From: Desulfobacterales bacterium
GTDB lineage: Bacteria > Desulfobacterota > Desulfobacteria > Desulfobacterales > JAUCGF01
Length of the DNA: 5,008 bases
Direction of reading: 5' to 3'
NCBI GenBank assembly: GCA_029940345.1
Contig: JAOZRC010000455.1
Location: forward strand, 1-5,008
The notes beneath the pieces are model-generated. The model was not told the origin of the DNA. It saw only the letters and a program-made list of their open reading frames with translations, and made no database searches. Shown here one piece after another: positions 1 through 5,008 of the stretch (positions are counted from its first letter, which is position 1; every line of letters begins with the position of its first letter). Made by a program: the position numbers and the translations under genes.

Positions 1-36
1 AGCCCTCGCTCTCACACTTTTTCGCTTCGATCACGA

Positions 37-60
37 CTTTCCAAACAGGCTCTTGGAAAG
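37..60. repeat. Perfect 8-bp inverted repeat in the leader region
   Basis: CTTTCCAA (37-44) and TTGGAAAG (53-60) are exact reverse complements around an 8-base loop. No T run follows directly on the + strand, so it is not a convincing terminator for a gene entering from the left. It may be the tail of an intergenic repeat or a weak hairpin. All three + frames stay open across the first 60 bases, but none gives a recognisable protein, so I call no gene at 1-176. Confidence 0.4.
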
Positions 61-98
61 GTGGAAATGACAGGTTTCTATTTTATACGGATTTTCTA

Positions 99-127
99 TT
101 GCTTAATACAATAAAAAACATTAATAT
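99..127 (+). promoter_or_regulatory. Possible sigma70-like promoter for the Uma2 gene
   Basis: TTGCTT (99-104) and TAATAT (122-127) are separated by 17 bases, the optimal sigma70 spacing. They lie in an AT-rich stretch about 50 bases upstream of the Uma2 start. The -10 box matches the consensus at only four of six positions; an overlapping TATAAA at 125-130 is a better -10 but has no well-spaced -35. AT-rich DNA produces such matches by chance, so this is only a candidate. Confidence 0.35.
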
Positions 128-165
128 AAAAGTATGGATTGTAAATAAAATAAATAATTTTTTTT

Positions 166-171
166 GAGGAG
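166..171 (+). promoter_or_regulatory. Strong ribosome binding site for the Uma2 gene
   Basis: GAGGAG sits 5 bases before the ATG at 177 and is preceded by a run of T. It is the clearest Shine-Dalgarno sequence in front of any gene in the window and fixes the start of the Uma2 gene. Confidence 0.75.
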
Positions 172-176
172 CGAAG

Positions 177-1100
177 ATGGAAGCGTTGCACACCTTATCC
201 CGGAATGATCAGATATATTATCGGGAAAAATATGAAGATGTTTCCACCGCCCAGGATGACATATCTGAAGATGGACGGGCGGTGACTGAGGATGAATATT
301 GGGAAAAATATTATGATCATCCGGACTTCAACTATGAGTGGAACAACGGCTATCTGGAGGCGAACCCTGTGTCCGATTTTTCAGGCTATCTTATGTATGA
401 GTGGTTTACAGAAATTTTGAGGCACTATTTCCGAGTGAATCCGATTGGTGTGACCGTAGGACTGGAAATAGGTTTCCGCTTGTCCCTTCCGAACAAAACA
501 AGCATCCGCAAACCTGACCTCGCCGTGATCCTGAACAATAATCCTGTGGGTATACAACCGGACGATTGCACTTATCCGGGAACGTATGATCTGTGCATCG
601 AAGCATTATCACATTCCTCTCGCAAAGGAATTAAACGCGATACGGTTGTTAAAAAAAAAGAATATCAAGGCATCGGCGTAAGGGAATACTATATATTGGA
701 TGCGAGAGGATTTGAAACGGCCTTTTACCGTCGCGACTCAAAAGGCAAATATGAAAAGATACGACCACAGAATAAGGGGATCATTCGCTCCGGAGTGTTG
801 CCAGGGTTTCAGTTTCGCGTTTCCGATTTGCATCGACAACCGTCGTTGGAAGAACTGACGCAGGATGATATTTACCATAAATATGTGTTACCCGCTTACA
901 GAGACGCACAAGAGCGTGCCAAAAAGGAAAAGCGGCGCGCCGAATGGGCTGAACAAAATGCCGCAACCCAACAACAACGCGCTGAACAGGAAAAACAGCG
1001 CGCCGAACGGGCCGAAAAACAGTTGCTCATCGAACGGCGGAAAGCCGAACAAATGGTCGCTAAACTAAGAGAGTTGGGCATTTCCAGTCGTGAAATGTGA
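177..1100 (+). CDS. Uma2 family (DUF820) PD-(D/E)XK nuclease-like protein with heptad-repeat tail
   Basis: The 307-residue product fits the Uma2/DUF820 family, which has a restriction-endonuclease-like PD-(D/E)XK fold. The family is annotated as putative endonucleases, but its role is largely unproven. Visible landmarks are a TEDEYW segment (37-42), YEWNNGYLE (53-61) in place of the usual YELIDGxL, KPDLAVI (112-118) with the PD motif at P113-D114, CIEALS (140-145) with candidate acidic residue E142, a lysine cluster K159-K161 followed by Y163, and REYYILD (169-175). The fold ends near residue 220. From about 240 to 300 the protein becomes a highly charged helix with RAE-type heptads, probably a coiled coil. 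The first ~36 residues are an extension beyond the usual family start, but the GAGGAG site supports this ATG. It has its own candidate promoter and a terminator-like hairpin at its stop, so it appears monocistronic. Family assignment is firm; nuclease activity is inferred. Confidence 0.9.
   Translation: MEALHTLSRNDQIYYREKYEDVSTAQDDISEDGRAVTEDEYWEKYYDHPDFNYEWNNGYLEANPVSDFSGYLMYEWFTEILRHYFRVNPIGVTVGLEIGFRLSLPNKTSIRKPDLAVILNNNPVGIQPDDCTYPGTYDLCIEALSHSSRKGIKRDTVVKKKEYQGIGVREYYILDARGFETAFYRRDSKGKYEKIRPQNKGIIRSGVLPGFQFRVSDLHRQPSLEELTQDDIYHKYVLPAYRDAQERAKKEKRRAEWAEQNAATQQQRAEQEKQRAERAEKQLLIERRKAEQMVAKLRELGISSREM
935..1016 (+). repeat. In-frame heptad-coding repeats in the Uma2 tail
   Basis: The 19-base stretches at 935-953 and 998-1016 match at 17 of 19 positions and lie 63 bases apart, which is exactly three 7-residue heptads. 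A further related copy begins near 979, 21 bases before the matching bases of the last copy. The encoded heptads include RAEWAEQ (254-260), RAEQEKQ (268-274) and RAERAEK (275-281). The register suggests growth or loss by 21-base units within a coiled coil. Confidence 0.6.
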
Positions 1101-1145
1101 TGCGTGAATTCACATTTCATTTTTTACGTTTTACGCTTCACTTTT
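1090..1145. repeat. Degenerate 7-base tandem repeats that switch strand mid-array
   Basis: The sequence divides without gaps into eight 7-mers: GTGAAAT, GTGATGC, GTGAATT, then CACATTT, CATTTTT, TACGTTT, TACGCTT, CACTTTT. The first three follow a GTGA-start pattern. The last five follow roughly its reverse complement (YACNTTT), with the switch inside the 10-base palindrome GTGAATTCAC (1104-1113). The array starts inside the last codons of the Uma2 gene and fills most of the gap to the next gene. It resembles heptanucleotide intergenic repeats known from other bacteria; which family is not decidable here. Confidence 0.45.
1091..1125 (+). terminator. Probable rho-independent terminator at the end of the Uma2 gene
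   Basis: TGAAATGTGA (1091-1100) pairs perfectly with TCACATTTCA (1110-1119) across a 9-base loop, and six T residues follow (1120-1125). The left arm includes the TGA stop codon of the Uma2 gene. The stem is AT-rich, so termination may be partial. The same bases belong to the heptamer repeat array, so the hairpin could also be a by-product of repeat symmetry. Confidence 0.55.
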
Positions 1146-1152
1146 CAGGAAA

Positions 1153-2844
1153 ATGAAAATCCTCCTAATCCATCCTCCCTGTCTGGAAAAACGATTTAAC
1201 GATGAAGATGTCAGCGCACCGCCACTGGGTTTATATTATATTGGTGCAGTCTTAAAGGAAAAGCACCTTGATGTTGAAATCTTGAACTGGTATGCGATTA
1301 ATCAGACACCTGCGCAAATACCGGTCATTTTGAAAGCCCAAAATCCGGCGATTATCGGCTTTTCGGTTTTACAGGCGAATCGGCTGGGCGCCATTGAAAT
1401 CGCCGCTATTGCCAAACGGATATTGCCGGATGTGAAAATTGTTTTTGGCGGTGTCAGCGCCACATTTTTGTGGGAGCATTTTTTAACCCATTTCCCGCAA
1501 ATTGATTATGTGGTGCTTGGCGAAGGTGAATACACATTTCTCAAACTGGTGACGCACATCCACAATAACGAACCGACGCTTCCGGAACATATCAACGGCC
1601 TTGCATTCCGCAACGGAACCGCAATCGTTCAAACAGCGCCGGCAGCTTTTATCTCCGATTTGGATGAATTGCCCAATCCGGCGCACTATTTTAATTATCA
1701 GCATGTGGCGCTCACTCGCGGTTGCCCCGGAAAATGCACGTTTTGCGGTTCGCCGGCGTTGTGGGGGCCGAAAGTCAGGTCGCATTCCAGCACCTATTTT
1801 GTTAAACAATTGGCGCTGCTCTATAAAAAAGGGATCAAGTTTTTCTATTTTGGTGATGACACGTTTACACTCAATAGAAAGCGGGTGATGCGTATATGCC
1901 AGGAAATAACGGAACAATGCCCGGATATTCGCTGGACTGCCATTTCAAGGGTGAATTTTATTGACGCCGAACTGTTGGCGGCGATGCGCCTGGCCGGGTG
2001 TATCCGAATCAGTTACGGGGTGGAAAGCGGCTCCGAGCGCATCCGCAAGTTTTTGAATAAAAATATTACCCGCACGCAAATTGAAACCGCCTTCGACCTT
2101 ACAACGCAGTACGGCATTATGGCGCGTGCTTACTTTATTTATGGCAATCCGGGTGAAAACGAGGTAACCATACAAGAGACGCTTGATCTGATTGAAACGA
2201 TTAAACCGCTAAGTGCGATTTTTTATATTCTTGACCTTTTCCCGGGTACGGCGTTGTATGAAGTATATAAACGTAAATATAACGTCACCGATGATATCTG
2301 GCTGAAAAAGATTGAAGATATCATGTATTTTGAAACCGATGCCAACCTGTCTGAAAAACAGGTACTAGCGTTTGGAAAACGGTTGCGAACCGCTTTTTTC
2401 ACACAACTGCCCTCTTTTGCAGATCACATTCGGTTAACGGATGATGCGTCGCTTTTGCGCTGTCATGCCGGTTTTTTATCACGATTGGGCATGACCTTTG
2501 ATCATGGTGACTATGCCGGTGTTGAAGCAATCCCGGATAAAGAGGAGTTGGCGCATCGCTTATACAGCCAAGCCCTGAGTTATTATCCCGATCCCCGGGC
2601 CTGTCTGGGATTGGGTATTTATGAACAGAAAAAGCATCACTATGCGGAATCTGTGAAAGTGCTTCATCTGGGCTTGACGCATTCCCCGGAGAACGGGAAT
2701 TTGAATTTTTGCCTCGGAATCAGCTATATGAATCTGGGTGAATTTGAAAACGCGCTGGCGTGCTTTTTAAAGGTCAAAGATTCCGAACAGACGGCACCAT
2801 ATTTAGCTGAATGCCAACGCCAACTGGATATACAGACTCCTTGA
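1153..2844 (+). CDS. B12-binding domain radical SAM protein with C-terminal TPR region
   Basis: The 563-residue product starts with a typical B12-binding radical SAM opening: MKILLIHPP, then PPLGL (23-27), NPAIIGFSV (64-72), FGGVSATFL (98-106) and VVLGEGEYTF (120-129). The radical SAM core has the CxxxCxxC cluster at C191, C195 and C198, which binds the [4Fe-4S] that cleaves S-adenosylmethionine. It continues with YGVESGSERI (288-297) and YFIYGNPGEN (327-336), both standard SAM-barrel motifs. The N-terminal domain lacks the DxHxxG cobalamin motif, as many members do, so B12 use is inferred. Residues ~464-565 contain about three TPR-like helical repeats, probably for partner binding. Family members modify lipids, tetrapyrroles, antibiotics or peptides; the substrate here is unknown. 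AGGA (1147-1150) is only 2 bases before the ATG, but the N-terminus matches the family. The stop lies 1 base before the HAMP gene, so the two are probably cotranscribed. Activity would be cytoplasmic and oxygen-sensitive. Confidence 0.93.
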   Translation: MKILLIHPPCLEKRFNDEDVSAPPLGLYYIGAVLKEKHLDVEILNWYAINQTPAQIPVILKAQNPAIIGFSVLQANRLGAIEIAAIAKRILPDVKIVFGGVSATFLWEHFLTHFPQIDYVVLGEGEYTFLKLVTHIHNNEPTLPEHINGLAFRNGTAIVQTAPAAFISDLDELPNPAHYFNYQHVALTRGCPGKCTFCGSPALWGPKVRSHSSTYFVKQLALLYKKGIKFFYFGDDTFTLNRKRVMRICQEITEQCPDIRWTAISRVNFIDAELLAAMRLAGCIRISYGVESGSERIRKFLNKNITRTQIETAFDLTTQYGIMARAYFIYGNPGENEVTIQETLDLIETIKPLSAIFYILDLFPGTALYEVYKRKYNVTDDIWLKKIEDIMYFETDANLSEKQVLAFGKRLRTAFFTQLPSFADHIRLTDDASLLRCHAGFLSRLGMTFDHGDYAGVEAIPDKEELAHRLYSQALSYYPDPRACLGLGIYEQKKHHYAESVKVLHLGLTHSPENGNLNFCLGISYMNLGEFENALACFLKVKDSEQTAPYLAECQRQLDIQTP

Positions 2845-2845
2845 C

Positions 2846-3478
2846 ATGAAAAAATTTATGCCCAAAAATAATCTTCAACGCACGATGATCATCTATTTCC
2901 TGTTGATTGGATTTGCCTCGTTGCTGGTGGGCGTCGAATTTATTGTCGATACACAATCCGGGGCATTAAAAGAAACGCTTTTGGACAATTTTTCCCAATA
3001 CGCGAATGGAGAGATCAGCGCGGACGCTGTTTTCACTCCGATTGTCATACTGAGAAACAAAGCGATCCTGATGGTGGCGATCATCCTGGTGGTGATGATT
3101 ATCATTTTGACCATGTTTATTAAAAATATCACCGAGCCGTTGCAGCACATGATTGAAGTTTCCCGAAAAATTTCCAAAGGGGACCTCAGCCAGACGGTCT
3201 CAATTGGTTCTCAAAACGAGTTGGCGCAGCTTGGTAATGTGATCAATGAAATGTCCAGCAACCTCCAGGAAATCACACTGCTTTCCCAGAATTTATGTGA
3301 ATCCGGCCTGGCCTTTACCATGCAAGCAACGAACCTGTTAAACGAACCGGGTATTGATGCTAACAGTGTCGCGCAACTGAAAGAAGAAATTGTGCTGCTT
3401 GAAAGTGAGATATGTATGCTCACAGATGTAATTACCTATTTTAATTTCTACACGGTTGAAAGATCCGATGATGAGTGA
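2846..3478 (+). CDS. Two-TM HAMP domain membrane protein without recognisable output domain
   Basis: The 210-residue product has a short basic N-terminus, a first membrane segment (about 14-34), a short external loop (about 35-71), a second segment (about 72-92) and a HAMP domain (about 93-146). HAMP signs are TEPLQ with P98, ISKGDLSQTV (109-118), NELAQLGNVINEM (124-136) and amphipathic helices. HAMP domains normally relay signals to a chemotaxis, kinase or cyclase domain. Here only a ~64-residue, probably helical tail ending in acidic residues follows, with no histidine-kinase, GGDEF or methyl-accepting signature. The external loop is too short for a standard sensor domain. The ATG is 1 base after the stop of the radical SAM gene and has no clear Shine-Dalgarno, suggesting translational coupling. 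A second ATG at 2858 is possible. It may act through a partner protein or be a degenerate chemoreceptor-like protein; function unknown. Confidence 0.8.
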   Translation: MKKFMPKNNLQRTMIIYFLLIGFASLLVGVEFIVDTQSGALKETLLDNFSQYANGEISADAVFTPIVILRNKAILMVAIILVVMIIILTMFIKNITEPLQHMIEVSRKISKGDLSQTVSIGSQNELAQLGNVINEMSSNLQEITLLSQNLCESGLAFTMQATNLLNEPGIDANSVAQLKEEIVLLESEICMLTDVITYFNFYTVERSDDE

Positions 3479-4229
3479 AAACTGGTTGGCGTTTCCCATC
3501 GGAATTTTAATCGCCACGGCCGTATCCTCGGTCGGGCTGGGCGGCGGTGTTCTATGGATGCCGTTTTTCCTGATTGTGTTCAAACTGACTCCGGAAACCG
3601 CCGTGCTGACCTCTTTGATGATTCAATTCGCCGGGATGGGCTCGGCCAGTCAGGCCTTTTATAGGCAAAAGCGGGTGGATCTTAAACTGGCCTTGTGGCT
3701 GTTGCTTATCGCTATCCCGGGCATCGCCCTCGGCGCTTTAATTGCCGGATATTTGAAATCCGCCTATATGGAATTGATCATCGGCGTACTGGTGATGACC
3801 ACGGCATTTTTATTTGTGTCATCCAATCAAAAATACGATGATTTGGGTAAAGCCCGCGCCGACCTATCTGGCGCGTGGCGCTATTCATGGGTGGTGATAC
3901 CGGCGTCGGTGATCAGCGGTATGTTGAGCATCAGCATGAGTGAGTGGCTGATTCCCATGATGCGCAGTAAATTGGCATTAAAAATGAGTAGCGCCATCGG
4001 CACTTGTATTTTTATCGCGTTTGGCGTATGCGCGTTCGGCGCTTTGATTCATCTGAGCATGGGAGGCCGACCCGATTTGGAAACCGTGCTTTGGGCCGTG
4101 CCAGGAGTGATTATCGGCGGGCAGATCGGCCCTCTGATCACTCAGCGTATTGATGAACGCTTACTCAAAGAAATTTTCATTTTCCTTTTGACATTAATAG
4201 GGATTCATCTGATTTATAACGCGTATTAA
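3468..4229 (+). CDS. TauE/SafE family (DUF81) membrane permease
   Basis: From the ATG at 3468 the product has 253 residues, almost entirely membrane helices (about eight), typical in size for TauE/SafE. The family exports or imports small anions, notably sulfite or sulfoacetate-type organosulfonates; the substrate here is unknown. The first half carries GLGGG (23-27), then WMPFFL, and TSLMIQFAGMGSASQAF (48-64). The second half has the expected SG start but reads SGMLSISMSEW (150-160) where the internal repeat usually has a glycine-rich motif, with E159 in its place. An in-frame TTG at 3456 would add four residues, but ATG at 3468 or 3471 is likelier; GAAAG (3458-3462) is a weak ribosome site. 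The start overlaps the end of the HAMP gene by 11 bases in another frame, a sign of coupled translation. A palindromic element begins two bases after its stop region. Confidence 0.87.
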   Translation: MMSENWLAFPIGILIATAVSSVGLGGGVLWMPFFLIVFKLTPETAVLTSLMIQFAGMGSASQAFYRQKRVDLKLALWLLLIAIPGIALGALIAGYLKSAYMELIIGVLVMTTAFLFVSSNQKYDDLGKARADLSGAWRYSWVVIPASVISGMLSISMSEWLIPMMRSKLALKMSSAIGTCIFIAFGVCAFGALIHLSMGGRPDLETVLWAVPGVIIGGQIGPLITQRIDERLLKEIFIFLLTLIGIHLIYNAY

Positions 4230-4231
4230 TG

Positions 4232-4357
4232 GTAACCATTCACTCCCCCCTCTGCGCGGAACGGCTTTCCGCTCTACATGATCGCAGCCGTGCGTGAGTG
4301 TGTAGCGCGGGAAGCTGTCCCGCGTTTGTTTGCACGTAGGAGGGAGTGAACGGTTAC
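4232..4357. mobile_element. 126-base nested palindromic element, MITE- or REP-like
   Basis: The ends, 4232-4251 and 4338-4357, are inverted repeats matching at 18 of 20 positions, with consensus GTAACCRTTCACTCCCYCCT. Inside them a second inverted pair, 4255-4278 and 4301-4324, matches at 20 of 24. Each inner arm is also a hairpin by itself: GCGGAA/TTCCGC (4256-4272) and CGCGGGA/TCCCGCG (4306-4324), each with a 5-base loop. The central loop is 4279-4300. There is no coding capacity. Terminal inverted repeats starting GTAA are typical of the IS66 transposon family, so a non-autonomous derivative is one possibility. However, the 8 bases on either side (4224-4231 and 4358-4365) do not form the target duplication expected for IS66. 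Alternatives are a REP/BIME-type extragenic palindrome or a structured RNA. Confidence 0.6.
4306..4331 (+). terminator. Terminator-like GC-rich hairpin inside the palindromic element
   Basis: CGCGGGA (4306-4312) and TCCCGCG (4318-4324) form a perfect 7-bp, GC-rich stem with loop AGCTG, followed by TTTGTTT (4325-4331). This geometry fits a rho-independent terminator about 75 bases after the permease stop, which would end the radical SAM-HAMP-permease transcript. The T tract is interrupted by a G, and the hairpin is also part of the larger palindrome. Confidence 0.45.
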
Positions 4358-4399
4358 GCTACCGGTTTTAAGAAATAGAGTTGTAGCATTTTTCAAATT

Positions 4400-4942
4400 A
4401 TGCGTAATGATCTGAAAAACATCATCGAAAGCATTCTGTTTGTATCGGAAAAACCTTTGACGGTCGCTACGATTAAAAATACGCTTGATTTTGCCGATAC
4501 AAAGGAGATTCGGGAAGCGTTGAAAGCGCTGGCGGATGAGTATAATGCCCGTGGCGGCGGGTTCCATCTGCGTGAAATTGCCGGCGGATGGCAGATGCGC
4601 AGTCGTCCCGAATATCGGCAATGGATCACCCGTATGATTCAAACCAATCCGCGTCGCTTGAGCCGCGCCGCGCTGGAAACCCTATCGATTATCGCCTGGA
4701 ATGAACCGATCGTCCGTAGTGAAATTGAACAGATCAGGGGAGTGGATGCCGGGGGCGTTTTGAGATCGCTGCTGGAGCGTAAACTGATTCGTATTCTTGG
4801 GAGACGAGAAATCCCGGGTCGTCCCCTGATCTATGCCACCACCAAATTTTTTCTTGAAGTATTTGATTTGAATACGATAAAAGACCTGCCAACCATCAAA
4901 GAGGTTGAAGCGTTGGAAAAGAGCGGACAGCCATCGCAATAA
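4400..4942 (+). CDS. scpB: Segregation and condensation protein ScpB
   Basis: The 180-residue product is a typical ScpB, the winged-helix kleisin partner that binds ScpA and Smc to form the bacterial condensin, which compacts and segregates the nucleoid. The first winged helix spans about 3-80 (IIESILFVSEKPL, then GGGFHLREIAGGWQMRSRPE). The second spans about 85-160 and has the family hallmarks LSRAALETLSIIAWNEPI (87-104), IRGVDAGGVLRSLLER (112-127) and GRPLIYATTKFFLEVFDL (140-157). The length is normal and both domains look intact. An in-frame TAG at 4376-4378 excludes starts further upstream, and ATG at 4400 is the only standard start after it. No clear Shine-Dalgarno precedes it. scpA, commonly the immediate upstream neighbour, is absent; a permease and a palindromic element lie there instead. 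Identification is firm. Confidence 0.95.
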   Translation: MRNDLKNIIESILFVSEKPLTVATIKNTLDFADTKEIREALKALADEYNARGGGFHLREIAGGWQMRSRPEYRQWITRMIQTNPRRLSRAALETLSIIAWNEPIVRSEIEQIRGVDAGGVLRSLLERKLIRILGRREIPGRPLIYATTKFFLEVFDLNTIKDLPTIKEVEALEKSGQPSQ

Positions 4943-4989
4943 GGTAAGGAATTGGGACAAAATAGCTTACCCATTTTCAGAAGAGGAGT

Positions 4990-5005
4990 GCAAACCACAG
5001 TTTGC
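4990..5005. repeat. Perfect small hairpin at the window end
   Basis: GCAAAC (4990-4995) and GTTTGC (5000-5005) pair perfectly around CACA. Pairing could continue outward by wobble (4988-4989 with 5006-5007) and may extend past the window edge. It lies about 50 bases after scpB and is preceded by GAGGAG (4983-4988). It may be the start of another extragenic palindrome or a leader structure for a gene further right. Confidence 0.35.
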
Positions 5006-5008
5006 GTC

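Noticed and set aside
1..85. Possible fragment of a gene at the left edge, on either strand
   Set aside because: All three + frames are open through the first 60 bases, ending at 68-70, 112-114 and 166-168. On the - strand one frame is also open to the edge from about position 80. None shows a recognisable motif or a convincing start, so open frames over this length are not evidence of a gene.
177..1100. Restriction-modification or toxin-antitoxin system based on the Uma2 gene
   Set aside because: No methyltransferase, specificity subunit, antitoxin or other defence partner adjoins it; Uma2 genes commonly stand alone.
896..1120. 74-codon open frame on the - strand opposite the Uma2 tail
   Set aside because: It is the antisense of the repetitive RAE-rich coiled-coil codons and gives a low-complexity Ser/Cys/Arg/Phe product. 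The + strand gene is firmly supported by its family motifs.
1483..1917. 144-codon open frame on the - strand inside the radical SAM gene
   Set aside because: It lies wholly opposite conserved radical SAM and B12-domain codons, has no family motif and no ribosome site that I could see; it is a shadow frame.
4224..4365. Target-site duplication flanking the palindromic element
   Set aside because: The 8 bases on the left (TATTAATG) and on the right (GCTACCGG) do not match, so there is no visible insertion footprint of the IS66 type.
4338..4378. Upstream scpB start at GTG 4346 behind the SD-like AGGAGGGAG
   Set aside because: The frame matches scpB, but a TAG at 4376-4378 interrupts it, so scpB cannot start there.
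4274..4642. 122-codon - strand frame spanning the palindromic element and the start of scpB
   Set aside because: It crosses noncoding repeat DNA and the antisense of conserved ScpB sequence, and shows no recognisable domain.
4943..4980. Terminator for scpB from GGTAAG (4943-4948) and CTTACC (4966-4971)
   Set aside because: The 6-bp stem has a 17-base loop and is followed only by CATTTT, too weak to call as a terminator.

Overview
The window carries five protein genes, all on the + strand, from a bacterium of middling GC content. A TPR-fused B12-binding radical SAM protein and a HAMP membrane protein suggest a Gram-negative, probably anaerobic or environmental lineage. Desulfobacterota or a PVC/FCB-type group would fit the protein style and the repeat-laden intergenic DNA. 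That placement is inference; no rRNA or other firm marker is present.

Layout. Positions 1-176 are an AT-rich leader with a small perfect hairpin, a possible sigma70-type promoter and a strong ribosome binding site. It precedes a Uma2/DUF820 family PD-(D/E)XK nuclease-like gene (177-1100) with a charged heptad-repeat tail. The 52-base gap after it is built of degenerate 7-base units that change strand near the middle and fold into a terminator-like hairpin. A tightly packed cluster follows: B12-binding radical SAM protein with a C-terminal TPR region (1153-2844), a two-TM HAMP protein without a recognisable output domain (1 nt later), and a TauE/SafE family permease whose start overlaps the HAMP stop. 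These three are very probably one operon. The 170-base gap after the permease holds a 126-base nested palindrome (4232-4357) with 20-base terminal inverted repeats (18/20), resembling a non-autonomous mobile or REP-like element. It ends about 40 bases before scpB (4400-4942), a chromosome segregation gene. The last bases contain another perfect small hairpin cut by the window edge.

How the genes relate. Uma2 looks like an independent accessory gene. The radical SAM-HAMP-permease cluster may be a functional unit (modifying enzyme, membrane protein, anion exporter), but its substrate cannot be read from sequence. scpB is housekeeping and is not preceded by scpA here. No established defence system, CRISPR array, tRNA or rRNA was seen. 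The least-explained items are the palindromic element, the strand-flipping heptamer DNA and the orphan HAMP protein in the cluster.
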